NCBI RefSeq assembly: GCF_008630535.1
Contig: NZ_VWPH01000004.1
Coordinates: 124,001 to 188,000, forward strand
Direction of reading: 5' to 3'
DNA length: 64,000 bases
DNA from: Saccharopolyspora hirsuta
GTDB taxonomy: Bacteria; Actinomycetota; Actinomycetes; Mycobacteriales; Pseudonocardiaceae
The notes below the pieces were generated by a model that saw only the letters and a program-made list of their open reading frames with translations, did not search any database and was not told where the DNA came from. The position numbers and the translations under genes were made by a program. Shown in pieces: positions 26,581 through 35,342 of this stretch (within the stretch, counting starts at the first letter, position 1; each line of letters starts with the position of its first letter).

Positions 26581-26756
26581 TGAGGTGGGGGGGTTGGGTT
26601 TGGGTTCAAAGCGGTGGGTGGTTGCGTTGGGTGATGCGATTTCAATCGAAATTGGCTGCGTTGCGGTTCTTGACGGAGCCCGCGGTGGCGAGGTGCGCCA
26701 ATCTCAATCGAAATCGCGCCCCTCACCGCTGCGCCCAAGGTCGTGATACCGGGACC
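26581..26756. repeat. Interspersed repeat, family 1, copy B
   Basis: Aligns with copy A (14966-15131). Arms 26636-26656 and 26697-26717 form a 21-base inverted repeat with three mismatches and a 40-base loop; each arm contains TCAATCGAAAT. Same orientation as copy A; loop is six bases longer. Confidence 0.75.
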
Positions 26757-26830
26757 CGAGTGACTGCGAGCAGGGCCGTCGGCGGAGCCAGGGCGCTGAT
26801 CGCACGGCCGTCGTTCCGGTGGTGGGTGCG

Positions 26831-26905
26831 GAGATTTCTCTCGAAATCGGCTTCGGTGCTAACTGGAGGTTTCGTCGAGACGGTGCCGATTTCGTGAGAA
26901 ATCGC
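26831..26905. repeat. Related hairpin repeat, copy C
   Basis: Arms 26831-26851 and 26885-26905 form a 21-base inverted repeat with two mismatches and a 33-base loop. Arm cores are ATTTCTCTCGAAAT and ATTTCGTGAGAAAT, the same ATTTC-N4-GAAAT design as the other repeats but with different central bases and no clear flanking similarity. Confidence 0.65.
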
Positions 26906-27002
26906 GCCCGACCGGCAACGTCACCAAAAGGTGGATCCGCCTCCGCAGGGAACCGAGGCTCCTCAGGACAAGCCCCGCTCACCACCGATCCCCCAGCCTC
27001 GA

Positions 27003-27929
27003 TCAGCTGGCCAGCGGTTCCACCGTGATGCGGTCGGTGATGTCGCCGAGCACACGGTGGTCGAGCGTTCCCGCGACCGGCGCCGCAGCCGCGGCTGCCG
27101 ACCACGCGACGGCGTTGCGCAGCCGCTCGGGCCAGGGTTCGCGGCGCAGGATGCCCGCGGCGAGGGCCGCCACCGCCGCATCACCGGCACCCGTCGGATT
27201 GCCGCTCACCGCGTGAGGGGGCTTCGCGCGCCAGAGCCCTTCCTCGGTGGACGCGAGCAGCCCGTCCGGGCCGAGGGAGACGATCACCGCCGCCGCGCCG
27301 CGGTCGCGCAGGTGGCGGGCTCCGGTGATCGGGTCGTGCTGCCCCGTCGTTTCGCGGAGTTCGGCGGCGTTGGGCTTGACCACGTCCGCCCCTGCTTCTG
27401 CGGCGGCGAGCAGCGCGGGACCCGTGGCGTCGACGATCGCGGGGACCGACCGGGCGTGGGCGTCGCAGACCAGTTCCGCGCAACTGTCCACAGTGCACCC
27501 CGGCGGCAGGCTCCCCGAGCACACGAGCACCGAGGCCTCGGGCAGCCGCGTGCCGATGAGGTCCCTGAGCCGCTGCCAGTCCGCTTCTGCCAGGTGGTTG
27601 CCGGGTTCGTTGAACAGGGTCGCCTCGCCCGACGGGTCCTCCTCGGCGACCACCGCGACGGTCCGGCGGGTCGGGCCGGGCACCGGCAGCAGGAGGTGCT
27701 CGATCCCCGCCGCGGTCAGGTCGTCGCGGATCGCGTCGCCGCGCGCGCCGCCGACTGGCGCGGTCACGAGCGTGCGGAGGCCCTGGTCGTGCAGCACCCG
27801 GCTGACGTTGAGGCCCTTGCCACCGGCCCGCTCGTGGACGCTGCGGACGCGGTGCGAGGTCCCGGGGCGGACGTGCGCCACCCGGTAGCTGACGTCCAGC
27901 GCCGGGTTCGGGGTGACGGTGATGATCAC
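27003..27929 (-). CDS. PfkB-family sugar-phosphate kinase (1-phosphofructokinase / tagatose-6-phosphate kinase type)
   Basis: 308-aa kinase: N-terminal MIITVTPNPALDVSYRV and AGGKGLNVSRVL motifs, and the C-terminal GNPTGAGDAAVAALAAG motif with the catalytic Asp. This subclass phosphorylates fructose-1-P, tagatose-6-P or similar ketose phosphates. The GTG start overlaps the aldolase stop (GTGA). Last gene of the SIS-ROK-aldolase-kinase operon, where it would make the bisphosphate that the aldolase splits. In this setting a tagatose-6-phosphate-like substrate is favoured (inference). Confidence 0.9.
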   Translation of the reverse strand: MIITVTPNPALDVSYRVAHVRPGTSHRVRSVHERAGGKGLNVSRVLHDQGLRTLVTAPVGGARGDAIRDDLTAAGIEHLLLPVPGPTRRTVAVVAEEDPSGEATLFNEPGNHLAEADWQRLRDLIGTRLPEASVLVCSGSLPPGCTVDSCAELVCDAHARSVPAIVDATGPALLAAAEAGADVVKPNAAELRETTGQHDPITGARHLRDRGAAAVIVSLGPDGLLASTEEGLWRAKPPHAVSGNPTGAGDAAVAALAAGILRREPWPERLRNAVAWSAAAAAAPVAGTLDHRVLGDITDRITVEPLAS

Positions 27930-28759
27930 GGCCGCAGGACTCCGAGCAGCCGCGCGGTTTCCGCCGCGAGGGCCTTCTTCCCGGCGCCGAGGTACTTGCG
28001 CGGGTCGACCAGCTTCGGGTTCTCCGCCAGCACCTCCCGCACCGGCTCGGTGAAGGCCTTGTTCAGGTGCGTGGAGATGTTGATCTTCGTCATGCCGCTG
28101 CGGATCGCGGTGCCCAGATCCTCGTCGGACACGCCGGACGAGCCGTGCAGCACCAGCGGAACGTCCAGCGCTTCGCCCAGCCGCCGGATCAGGTCGAAGT
28201 CGAGCGCGGCATCGCGCGTCAGCATCGTGTGCGAGGTGCCGACCGCCACCGCCAGCGCGTCCACCCCGGTGGCGGCCACGTAGTCGACGGCCTCGCCCGG
28301 ATCGGTCCGAGCGCCCGGGGCGTGGACGCCATCCTTGCCGCCGACCTCGCCGAGCTCGGCCTCGACCCAGAGCCCGGCGTCGTGGCAGCGGGCCGCGACC
28401 GCGCGGGTGCGGGCCACGTTCTCCTCGTAGCCCTGCCTCGAGGCGTCGAACATCACCGAGCCGAACCCGAGCTCGATCGCCTCGTCCACCAGTTCCTCGG
28501 ACTCGGCGTGGTCCAGGTGCACCGCCACCGGCACCTCCGCCTTGCGGGCGCGGGCCAGCGTCGCGCACGCGATCGGTTCCAGCGCGCCGTGGTAGCGCGC
28601 GCAGTTCTCGCTGATCTGCAGCACCACCGGGGCACCCGCGCGCTCCGCTCCGGCCACCAGGGCGTCCGCGTGCTCGAGCCCGATGACGTTGAACGCACCG
28701 ACCCCGAGACCGCCGCGGACGGCGGCCTCGACGACGCTGCCCGTGCCGACCAAGGGCAT
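27926..28759 (-). CDS. Class II ketose-bisphosphate aldolase (GatY/KbaY/Fba type)
   Basis: 277-aa zinc-dependent aldolase that cleaves a ketose 1,6-bisphosphate to dihydroxyacetone phosphate and glyceraldehyde 3-phosphate. Zinc-binding and catalytic segments: VHLDHAES, VEAELGEVGGKDG, GTSHTML and LHGSSGVSDEDL, then TKINISTHLN for phosphate binding. Length matches tagatose-bisphosphate aldolases (about 280). Starts five bases after the ROK kinase stop with an AGAGG ribosome site. Substrate stereochemistry (fructose or tagatose) cannot be told from sequence alone. Confidence 0.92.
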   Translation of the reverse strand: MPLVGTGSVVEAAVRGGLGVGAFNVIGLEHADALVAGAERAGAPVVLQISENCARYHGALEPIACATLARARKAEVPVAVHLDHAESEELVDEAIELGFGSVMFDASRQGYEENVARTRAVAARCHDAGLWVEAELGEVGGKDGVHAPGARTDPGEAVDYVAATGVDALAVAVGTSHTMLTRDAALDFDLIRRLGEALDVPLVLHGSSGVSDEDLGTAIRSGMTKINISTHLNKAFTEPVREVLAENPKLVDPRKYLGAGKKALAAETARLLGVLRP

Positions 28760-28764
28760 GACTG

Positions 28765-29697
28765 CTACCTCTCTTCCGTGCGGTTGATGACCGGATTCCG
28801 GTGCTCCAGCAGGTCGGCGGCGAGCAGCGCCGCCCCCAGGCTTCCCGCGCGGTCACCGAGCTCGGCGGGCACGACCTCCGGCGCGCTGGCCAGGGACCAG
28901 TCCGCTGCCAACCGGCGCGCGAGCGGGTCGAACAGCAGCGGCCCGGCCTGCGACAGACCACCGCCGACCACCACGACCTCCGGCGCCAGCAGCGCGGTGA
29001 GCCAGATCAGCGCGTGCCCCAGCGCCTCGACGGCTTCGTCCCAGACCTCGGCGGCGGCCGGGTCCCCGCCCTCGACGAGCCGCGCGACGTCCGCCGCTCC
29101 CGCAACCGGATTCCCGGTCCGCTCCCGGTAGCGCTGGCCGATCGCGCCCGCGGAGGCGACGGCCTCCAGCCGGACCCGCTGACCGCGGACCTCGACGGGC
29201 ACCTGCCCGACCTCCCCCGCGTACCCGCCTCCGGAGTGCACCTGGCCGCTGCGCACGTGCGCCGCCGAAACACCTGTGCCGACGGGGAGGAACACCGCGT
29301 CCGCCGCTCCCCTCGCCGCGCCGGAGCGGTGTTCCGCCAGCGCTCCGGCCCGGACGTCGTGGCCGAAGGCGACCGGCAGTCCGAGCCGCGCCCCGAGGAG
29401 CGGGGCGAACGGCACGTCCGACCACCCCAGGTTCGCTGAAAGCACCGCAACACCGCGGGTTTCGTCGACGATCCCGGGAACCACGAGGCCCACGGCGACC
29501 GGCGCGGCGTGTTCGGCGAGCTCACCGACGAGCGAGCAGGTCAGGTCCAGCACCCGCTGGGCCGTGTCCGACGCCCGCGGCGGTGTCGCGCCGCGCCGCT
29601 GCGCCAGCACCTCTCCCGAGGCGTCCAGCAGGACCGCTTTCGTCTCGGTCCCGCCGACGTCGACACCGACCACGGGACCGCGCAGGCCCTCGGTCAC
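28765..29697 (-). CDS. ROK-family sugar kinase lacking the zinc-cysteine motif
   Basis: 310-aa ASKHA-fold protein: ATP-binding GVDVGGTETKAVLLD at residues 10-25, VVPGIVDETRG, catalytic-type GHDVRAGALAEHR (Asp in place of the usual ND-A-N context), GTGVSAAHV, and VVVGGGLSQAG near the C-terminus. The ROK zinc loop CxCGxxGCxE, expected after GYAGEVG, is absent: the region reads VEVRGQRVRLEAVASAGAI with no cysteines. No DNA-binding domain, so it is a kinase, not a NagC-type repressor. GTG start overlaps the SIS stop. Likely phosphorylates the sugar entering this operon. Confidence 0.87.
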   Translation of the reverse strand: MTEGLRGPVVGVDVGGTETKAVLLDASGEVLAQRRGATPPRASDTAQRVLDLTCSLVGELAEHAAPVAVGLVVPGIVDETRGVAVLSANLGWSDVPFAPLLGARLGLPVAFGHDVRAGALAEHRSGAARGAADAVFLPVGTGVSAAHVRSGQVHSGGGYAGEVGQVPVEVRGQRVRLEAVASAGAIGQRYRERTGNPVAGAADVARLVEGGDPAAAEVWDEAVEALGHALIWLTALLAPEVVVVGGGLSQAGPLLFDPLARRLAADWSLASAPEVVPAELGDRAGSLGAALLAADLLEHRNPVINRTEER

Positions 29698-30590
29698 ACC
29701 TCGTCCAGGACGATCGACCGGGTCAGGTTGCGCGGGTGGTCCGGGTCCAGCCCGCGCTTGGCGGCCGCGGCCACCGCGACCCGCTGCGCCAGCACCAGGT
29801 GCGCCATCGGATCGCGCTGCCCGCTGCCGAGGAAGTCCGCGCCCGCCGCGGCCACCTCGTCGGCGAGCCCGGTCGGCGGCTCGCCGAACATCCAGGTCGC
29901 GCGGCCGGGTTCGGCGATGCTGATCGGGCCGTGCCGGTACTCCATGGCCGGGTAGGCCTCGGACCACAGGCCTGCGGCTTCCCGCACCTTCAGCGCCGCC
30001 TCGTGCGCCAGGCCGACCGTCCAGCCCCGGCCCAGGAAGGTGATCTGCTCGGCCGCCGGGAGCGCGCCGAGCTCGACGTCCAGCACCGCGCGGGCGTCCG
30101 CGACGGCCCCGGTCAGGTCCTCCCCCAGCGAGGCCCGCAGCAGGGCGAGCGCGGTGGTCGCGAAGCGGGTCTGCACCACGGACTGCTCGTCGGCGAACTC
30201 CAGCGCGACCAGCTCGTCGCAGGCCTCCGCGACGGGCGCGGTGGGAACCGCGGTGATCGCCACCGTGGGAACTGTCCCCCGCAGTCGCCGCAGGAGTTCG
30301 AGGACCTCGGTGGTGGTGCCCGAGCGGGTGATCACCAGCACGCGGTCGTAGGACCGGCCGACCGGCATCTCGGAGGCGGGGAAGGCGTCCGTCTCACCGT
30401 GACCGGCGGCCTCCCGCAGGGCCGCGCAGGCCATGGCCATGAACCAGGACGTGCCGCACCCTGCCACGGCGACCCGCTCGCCGCGCGCGGGCAGCACCCC
30501 GGCCACCTCCCGGGCCAGCTCCGATGCGCGCGACCAGCACTCCGGCTGGCTGTCGATCTCGCCGTCCACGAGGTATCCGCCAGACGCCAT
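29694..30590 (-). CDS. SIS-domain sugar-phosphate isomerase/deaminase (GlmS C-terminal / AgaS-like)
   Basis: 298-aa protein with two SIS domains: GCGTSWFMAMACAALREA (residues about 45-62), VITRSGTTTEVLELL, and the second domain with KVREAAGLWSEAYPAMEYRHG, the segment equivalent to the GlmS fructose-6-phosphate-binding helix and E-x-RHGP loop. Such proteins deaminate or isomerise hexosamine phosphates, or deglycate Amadori phosphates. ATG at 30590 has GGGAGGA upstream; the extra upstream residues in the open frame lack homology. First gene of the operon, divergent from the ABC importer. Confidence 0.85.
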   Translation of the reverse strand: MASGGYLVDGEIDSQPECWSRASELAREVAGVLPARGERVAVAGCGTSWFMAMACAALREAAGHGETDAFPASEMPVGRSYDRVLVITRSGTTTEVLELLRRLRGTVPTVAITAVPTAPVAEACDELVALEFADEQSVVQTRFATTALALLRASLGEDLTGAVADARAVLDVELGALPAAEQITFLGRGWTVGLAHEAALKVREAAGLWSEAYPAMEYRHGPISIAEPGRATWMFGEPPTGLADEVAAAGADFLGSGQRDPMAHLVLAQRVAVAAAAKRGLDPDHPRNLTRSIVLDEV

Positions 30591-30920
30591 CAAGTCCTCC
30601 CAGACCCGTCGTTCTCCCGCGGCGAGCGCCGCCGCCCGCCAGTTCGCCAGCCTAGATGCACAAAAGTGATTCAACAAGGATCGATTCAATCAACATCGAT
30701 CACAAGATCTTCACGCCCGCCCTCGGAACCGCCGCCGGGGAAAAGCCGCGCGTGACACGTCGAGCACGCGAAGTCACGGTCCCGCGTCGGCGTTCGACCA
30801 ATGCACCCGGAGGTAGTGACAGGCGCCACGAGGCGCGTTAATAATGACCCAACTTGCATGAAGTTGCTCTATATATCCGGTTAACGAGCAGCCATGCGCA
30901 AAGGTTGAGGAGAGCGACAG
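30591..30920. promoter_or_regulatory. 330-base divergent control region (SIS operon / ABC importer)
   Basis: No gene seen. Contains an AT-rich block at 30655-30712 with GATCGAT (30679-30685) and ATCGATC (30695-30701) as an inverted repeat and two GATTCAA copies, just upstream of the SIS start; CGTGAC/GTCACG inverted arms at 30751-30756 and 30773-30778; and TATATAT at 30870-30876 before the importer. The GATTCAA/ATCGAT block is a candidate operator for a regulator not encoded next to it. Confidence 0.4.
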
Positions 30921-32531
30921 ATGGCGCAGAAGCTCCGGAGGCGGCTGGTGCTCGCTGCCGGGATGTGCCTGGTGCTGCTGGCGGGCTGCGGTGCGCACGA
31001 CACCGACGCCGGGCGGGTGCTGCGGGTCGCGCAGTACCCGGACCCGGACGAGCTGAACTCGCAGCAGGACTCGGGCAGCCAGGTCTACATGGGACTGTGC
31101 GAGCCGCTGACCGGGCTGGGGATCGCCGACGCCGGTGACGTCCGGATGCGCGGTGCCGAGCGCGTCGACACCGCCGACGGTCTGGTGTGGACGATCAAGC
31201 TCCGCCCCGGCCGGACCTTCCAGAACGGCGAGCCGATCACCGCGCAGACCTACGCCGACACCTGGAACGCCGTCGCCTACGGGCCCAACGCGTACAAGGC
31301 GAGCTCCACCTTCAGCGTCATCGACGGCTACGCCGAGCTCAACGAGGACCAGCCGACGCGCGACACCCTGCGCGGGCTGGAGGTGGTCGACGACCTCACC
31401 CTGCGCGTCACGCTCCGCCAGCCCGACTACGACTTCCCGAAGATCATCGCCTCCTACAGCGCGTGCCCGATCCCGGAGGAGGGACTGGCCGATCCGACCG
31501 GCTACTCCCAGGCCCCGATCGGCAACGGCCCGTACCAGTTCGTCCGCTGGGACCGCAACGAGCGCATCGTGCTCAAGCGCTGGCACGGCTACCAGGGCGA
31601 GGTGCCGCCGGGCGCGGCCGAGGAGATCCACTTCAAGATCTACCAGTCCCAGGACACCGCCTACCGCGACGTGCAGGCCGGTCAGCTCGACGTGCTGCGC
31701 AACCTGCCCGGCGGGCTGCTCGACGACGCCCGCAACCAGCTCGGCGACGAGGGCCTGTTCGCGATCCCGCAGCAGCGGCAGATCACCCAGATGCTGATCC
31801 CCGAGTACGTCGAGTCGCTGCGCGATCCGCGGCTGCGCAAGGCCATCTCGCTGTCGATCGACCGCGACGCGATGGCCAACGCCCTGCTGCGCGGCTCGGC
31901 GACGCCCGCGCGCTCCCTGATCGTCGAAGCGGTCGGCCCCGCCTACCGGGCCGACGCGTGCGAGGCCTGCCGGTACGACCCGGAGCGGGCGCGCCAGCTC
32001 GTCGCGGAGGCCGGTGGCTTCAAGGAACCGGTGGTCATCTGGTACTCCAACACCGGCGGTGGCGGCGGCACCGAGATGTCCCAGATCGCGCTGGCCATCG
32101 CCAACGCGCTCCGGCAGGAGCTGGGGGCCGAGGTCGAGCTGCGGCCGGTGCTGCCCGCGCAGCTCAAGCAGGCGCAGAACAGCGGCACGCTGACCGGTCC
32201 GGCGCTGAGCCTGTGGGGCGACATCTACCCCAGCCCCGACCAGTACCTGGGCATGTTCCGCGAGGGCGGCGACGGCAACGAGTACACGCAGTACGACAAC
32301 CCGGCCGCCGACGAGCTGATCGCCAAGGCGCTGGGCAGCGGCGACGAGCTGGAAGCCGCCGGGTACTGGCAGCGCGCCGAGGACCTGATCCTCGACGACA
32401 TGCCCGGAATCCCGCTGTACTACCCGGCCATCTACGCCGCGCACACCCCGTGCGCCACGCCGGGCACGCTCGGCGGCGACCTCCAGTACTACCTGACCGC
32501 GTTCGAGTGCGGCCCCGGCCGCGAGGAGTGA
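30921..32531 (+). CDS. ABC importer substrate-binding lipoprotein (SBP_bac_5, oligopeptide type)
   Basis: 536-aa exported binding protein. Signal sequence with n-region KLRRR, hydrophobic core and lipobox LLAGC (Cys23), so it is lipid-anchored. The mature part has SBP family 5 features: LVWTIKLRPGRTFQNGEPIT, GNGPYQFVRWDRNERI, LRKAISLSIDRDAMANALL. Family 5 proteins bind di/oligopeptides, nickel or, in some cases, oligosaccharides and opines. GAGGAG precedes the ATG. Heads a five-gene importer operon (spacing 6 bases, then overlaps). Divergent sugar-phosphate genes hint at a sugar-containing ligand. Confidence 0.93.
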   Translation: MAQKLRRRLVLAAGMCLVLLAGCGAHDTDAGRVLRVAQYPDPDELNSQQDSGSQVYMGLCEPLTGLGIADAGDVRMRGAERVDTADGLVWTIKLRPGRTFQNGEPITAQTYADTWNAVAYGPNAYKASSTFSVIDGYAELNEDQPTRDTLRGLEVVDDLTLRVTLRQPDYDFPKIIASYSACPIPEEGLADPTGYSQAPIGNGPYQFVRWDRNERIVLKRWHGYQGEVPPGAAEEIHFKIYQSQDTAYRDVQAGQLDVLRNLPGGLLDDARNQLGDEGLFAIPQQRQITQMLIPEYVESLRDPRLRKAISLSIDRDAMANALLRGSATPARSLIVEAVGPAYRADACEACRYDPERARQLVAEAGGFKEPVVIWYSNTGGGGGTEMSQIALAIANALRQELGAEVELRPVLPAQLKQAQNSGTLTGPALSLWGDIYPSPDQYLGMFREGGDGNEYTQYDNPAADELIAKALGSGDELEAAGYWQRAEDLILDDMPGIPLYYPAIYAAHTPCATPGTLGGDLQYYLTAFECGPGREE

Positions 32532-32537
32532 GGCCGC

Positions 32538-33464
32538 ATGCTCGGATACCTCGTCCGCCGCGTCGCGGCGATGCTGCCGGTGCTGTTCGGCGTGACGTTC
32601 CTGATCTTCGCGCTGGTGTACGCGATGCCCGGGGACCCGATCGCCGCGCTGGCCGGTGACCGCCCGCTGCCTCCCTCCACCGTGGAGGCCCTGCGCGAGC
32701 GGTACCACCTGGACGAACCGCTGATCACCCAGTACCTGCTGTACATGGGCGGGCTGCTGCGGGGCGACTTCGGCACCGACTTCTTCGACCGGCCGGTGCT
32801 GGACATGATCGCCGAGCGGTGGCCGACCACGCTGCAGCTGGCGCTGACCGCCTGGGTGCTCAAGCTGCTGATCGGCCTCGCGGTCGGCATCTTCGGCGCG
32901 CTGCACCGCGGCCGCACCGGCGACCACCTGGCGCTGGCGTTCACCGTGCTGTTCGTGGCGCTGCCCGGGTTCGTGATCGCCTTCCTGGCGCAGCTGGTGC
33001 TCGGGCTGAAGCTGGAGTGGTTCCCGATCGCCGGGATCGCCGAGGGCTGGCCGCAGAGCTTCCTCCTCCCGGCGCTGGTGGTGGCGCTGGAGGCCGCCGC
33101 GCCGCTCGCGCGGCTGACCAGGTCGAGCCTGGTCGACACGCTGAGCGCGGAGTTCATCCGGACGGCGCGGGCCAAGGGCGCCTCGCCGGGCCGCGTGGTG
33201 TGGGGGCACGCGCTGCGCAACTCGATGATCCCGGTGGTCACCTACCTCGGGCTCAGCCTGGCGGCGATGCTCGGCGGCGCCGTGATCGTCGAGAGCGTTT
33301 TCAACCTGCCCGGCATCGGCGGCCTGCTGGTGCAGGCGGTGCAGACCCAGCAGGGCACCATCGTGGTCGGCGTGGCGACCTTCATCATCCTGATCTACCT
33401 GCTGGTGAACCTGCTCGTGGACATCAGCTACGGCTTCATCGACCCGAGGGTGCGCAATGGCTGA
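32538..33464 (+). CDS. ABC importer permease, DppB/OppB type
   Basis: 308-aa membrane protein with the classic N-terminus MLGYLVRRVAAMLPVLFGVT, a large periplasmic loop, six predicted helices and the EAA coupling loop FIRTARAKGASPGRVVWGHA near residue 210. Starts six bases after the binding-protein stop and overlaps the next permease by eight bases. Forms the membrane channel with the DppC-type partner. Confidence 0.95.
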   Translation: MLGYLVRRVAAMLPVLFGVTFLIFALVYAMPGDPIAALAGDRPLPPSTVEALRERYHLDEPLITQYLLYMGGLLRGDFGTDFFDRPVLDMIAERWPTTLQLALTAWVLKLLIGLAVGIFGALHRGRTGDHLALAFTVLFVALPGFVIAFLAQLVLGLKLEWFPIAGIAEGWPQSFLLPALVVALEAAAPLARLTRSSLVDTLSAEFIRTARAKGASPGRVVWGHALRNSMIPVVTYLGLSLAAMLGGAVIVESVFNLPGIGGLLVQAVQTQQGTIVVGVATFIILIYLLVNLLVDISYGFIDPRVRNG

Positions 33465-34350
33465 CCGAACCGACCTCTCCCCCGCCCCGACCGCGCCCCG
33501 CCGGAGGTTCACCCTGGTCGGGCGGCTGCCGAAACCGCTGCGCGCACCGCTGTTCGCGGTGGCGGCGCTGATCGCCGCCGGGTACGTGCTGATGGCCGTC
33601 TGGCCGAGCCTGTTCACCTCCGCCGACCCGGTGCACTGCGAGCTGCGGCTCAGCGGCGCGGGTCCGGCGCCGGGCCACCCGTTCGGCTTCGACATGCAGG
33701 GCTGCGACTACTTCGCCAACGTCGTGCACGGCGCCCGGCCGTCGATCGCGATCGGCCTGATCGTCACGGTGGTCACCTTCGCGATCGCCGCGGTGCTCGG
33801 CGCGCTGGCCGGGTACTTCGGCGGTGTGGTCGACGGCGTGGTCTCGCGCATCGCCGACGTGGTGTTCGGGCTGCCGATGATCATCGCCGCGATCGTGGTG
33901 CTCAACCTGTTCGAGGACCGCACGGTCTGGACGGTCAGCCTGGTGCTGATCGTGTTCAGCTGGCCCGGCGGCATGCGCTACATGCGCGGCTCGGTGCTCG
34001 AGATCCGCAACCTGGAGTACGTGCAGGCCGCGCGCGTGCTCGGCGGCAGCCACCTGCGCATCCTCGGCACGCACATCGCGCCGAACGCGCTGACCTCGCT
34101 GATCGTCCTCAAAACTCTGGAGATCGGCGGCATCATCGCGGCCGAGGCGGCGCTGACCTTCCTCGGCATCGGGCTGCAGCCGCCCGCGATCTCGTGGGGG
34201 CTGCAGCTGTCCACCGCCCAGGCCCAGTGGCAGGCCAGCCCGCACCTGCTGCTCTACCCCGCCCTGTTCCTGACCGGCGCCGTGCTGGCGTTCGTCGTCC
34301 TCGGCGACAGCCTGCGGGAGAGCCTCGACCCGAAGGGAAAGCGATCATGA
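33457..34350 (+). CDS. ABC importer permease, DppC/OppC type
   Basis: 297-aa membrane protein with an N-terminal cytoplasmic tail, a first helix, a periplasmic loop with HPFGFDMQGCDYFANVVHGA (the family's HxxGTDxxGRD-like motif, here modified), and the EAA loop YVQAARVLGGSHLRILGTHI near residue 190. The Arg-Asp of the usual GTDxxGRD is replaced by GCDYF, a small oddity. Start overlaps the upstream permease (ATGGCTGA) and the stop overlaps the ATPase start (ATGA). Confidence 0.94.
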   Translation: MADRTDLSPAPTAPRRRFTLVGRLPKPLRAPLFAVAALIAAGYVLMAVWPSLFTSADPVHCELRLSGAGPAPGHPFGFDMQGCDYFANVVHGARPSIAIGLIVTVVTFAIAAVLGALAGYFGGVVDGVVSRIADVVFGLPMIIAAIVVLNLFEDRTVWTVSLVLIVFSWPGGMRYMRGSVLEIRNLEYVQAARVLGGSHLRILGTHIAPNALTSLIVLKTLEIGGIIAAEAALTFLGIGLQPPAISWGLQLSTAQAQWQASPHLLLYPALFLTGAVLAFVVLGDSLRESLDPKGKRS

Positions 34351-35342
34351 ACGCCCCGGCCGACCGGCGCGCGGTCCTCGACGTGCGCGGCCTCAGCGTC
34401 GACTTCCACACCCCCGCAGGCCGGTTGCATGCCGTCCAGGACGTCAGCTTCTCCGTCGGCGCGGGCGAAACCCTCGCCGTGCTCGGCGAATCGGGCTCGG
34501 GCAAGAGCGTCACCGCGCAGGCCATCATGGGGATCCTGGACACCCCGCCGGCCGAGGTCGTCGGCGGCACCGTCGAACTCGGCGGCCAGGACCTGCTCGC
34601 GCTGTCCGACCGGCAGCGCCGCGCGGTGACCGGATCGCGGGTGTCGCTGATCTTCCAGGACGCGCTCACCGCGCTGAACCCGGTGCAACCGGTGGCCAAG
34701 CAGATCGGCGAGCTGTACCGGCTGCACCGCGGCGCGACGCGGCGGCAGGCCTGGCAGCGGGCGGTGGAGATGATGGACCGGGTGCGGATCCCGGCGGCGG
34801 CCAGCCGCGCCGGGGACTACCCGCACCAGTTCTCCGGCGGGATGCGCCAGCGCATCCTCATCGCGATGGCGCTGGCGCTGGACCCGGACGTGGTGATCGC
34901 CGACGAGCCGACCACCGCGCTGGACGTCACCGTGCAGGCCCAGATCCTCGACCTGCTCGCCGAGCAGCAGGCCGAGCGCGGGCTGGCGCTGGTGCTGATC
35001 ACCCACGACCTCGGGGTGGCGTCCCGGATGGCCGACCGCGCGCTGGTCATGTACTCCGGGCGGGTCGTCGAGCACGGGCCGATCCGCGAGCTGTTCACCG
35101 CGCCCGTGCACCCCTACAGCCGGGGGCTGGTCGCGTCCATCCCGCGGCGGTCGCACCGCGGCGGTCCGCTGCCCGCGATCGGCGGTCTGCCGCCGAGCCT
35201 CGCCGAACGTCCCGCGGGATGCGCGTTCCACCCGCGCTGCGGCATCGCGCGCGAGCAGTGCGAATCGGTCGAGCCGGAACTGCTGCTGCTGGACGACGGC
35301 AGGCAGACCCGGTGCCACTACTGGGCGGAGGTCTCGTCGTGA
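34347..35342 (+). CDS. ABC importer ATPase, DppD/OppD type
   Basis: 331-aa ATPase: Walker A GESGSGKSVT (about residues 44-53), Q-loop IFQDALTALNP, signature FSGGMRQRILIAMAL, Walker B VVIADEPTTALDVT, H-loop ITHDLGV. C-terminal oligopeptide-transporter domain with HPYSRGLVASIPR and the four-cysteine segment CAFHPRCGIAREQC plus a later CHYW, as in DppD proteins that can hold an iron-sulfur cluster. ATG overlaps the permease stop; a longer frame upstream is not supported. Confidence 0.95.
   Translation: MNAPADRRAVLDVRGLSVDFHTPAGRLHAVQDVSFSVGAGETLAVLGESGSGKSVTAQAIMGILDTPPAEVVGGTVELGGQDLLALSDRQRRAVTGSRVSLIFQDALTALNPVQPVAKQIGELYRLHRGATRRQAWQRAVEMMDRVRIPAAASRAGDYPHQFSGGMRQRILIAMALALDPDVVIADEPTTALDVTVQAQILDLLAEQQAERGLALVLITHDLGVASRMADRALVMYSGRVVEHGPIRELFTAPVHPYSRGLVASIPRRSHRGGPLPAIGGLPPSLAERPAGCAFHPRCGIAREQCESVEPELLLLDDGRQTRCHYWAEVSS

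Noticed and set aside
28765..29697. NagC/XylR-type ROK repressor
   Set aside because: No N-terminal helix-turn-helix; the protein begins at the ATP-binding motif.
30868..30880. TATATATCC before the ABC importer as another TATATCAGT site
   Set aside because: Only the TATATC part matches; the CAGT half is replaced by CGGT, so it is not counted with the shared element.
30774..33695. 973-codon minus-strand frame opposite the ABC importer
   Set aside because: Antisense of a binding protein and permease with clear homology; no motif of its own.
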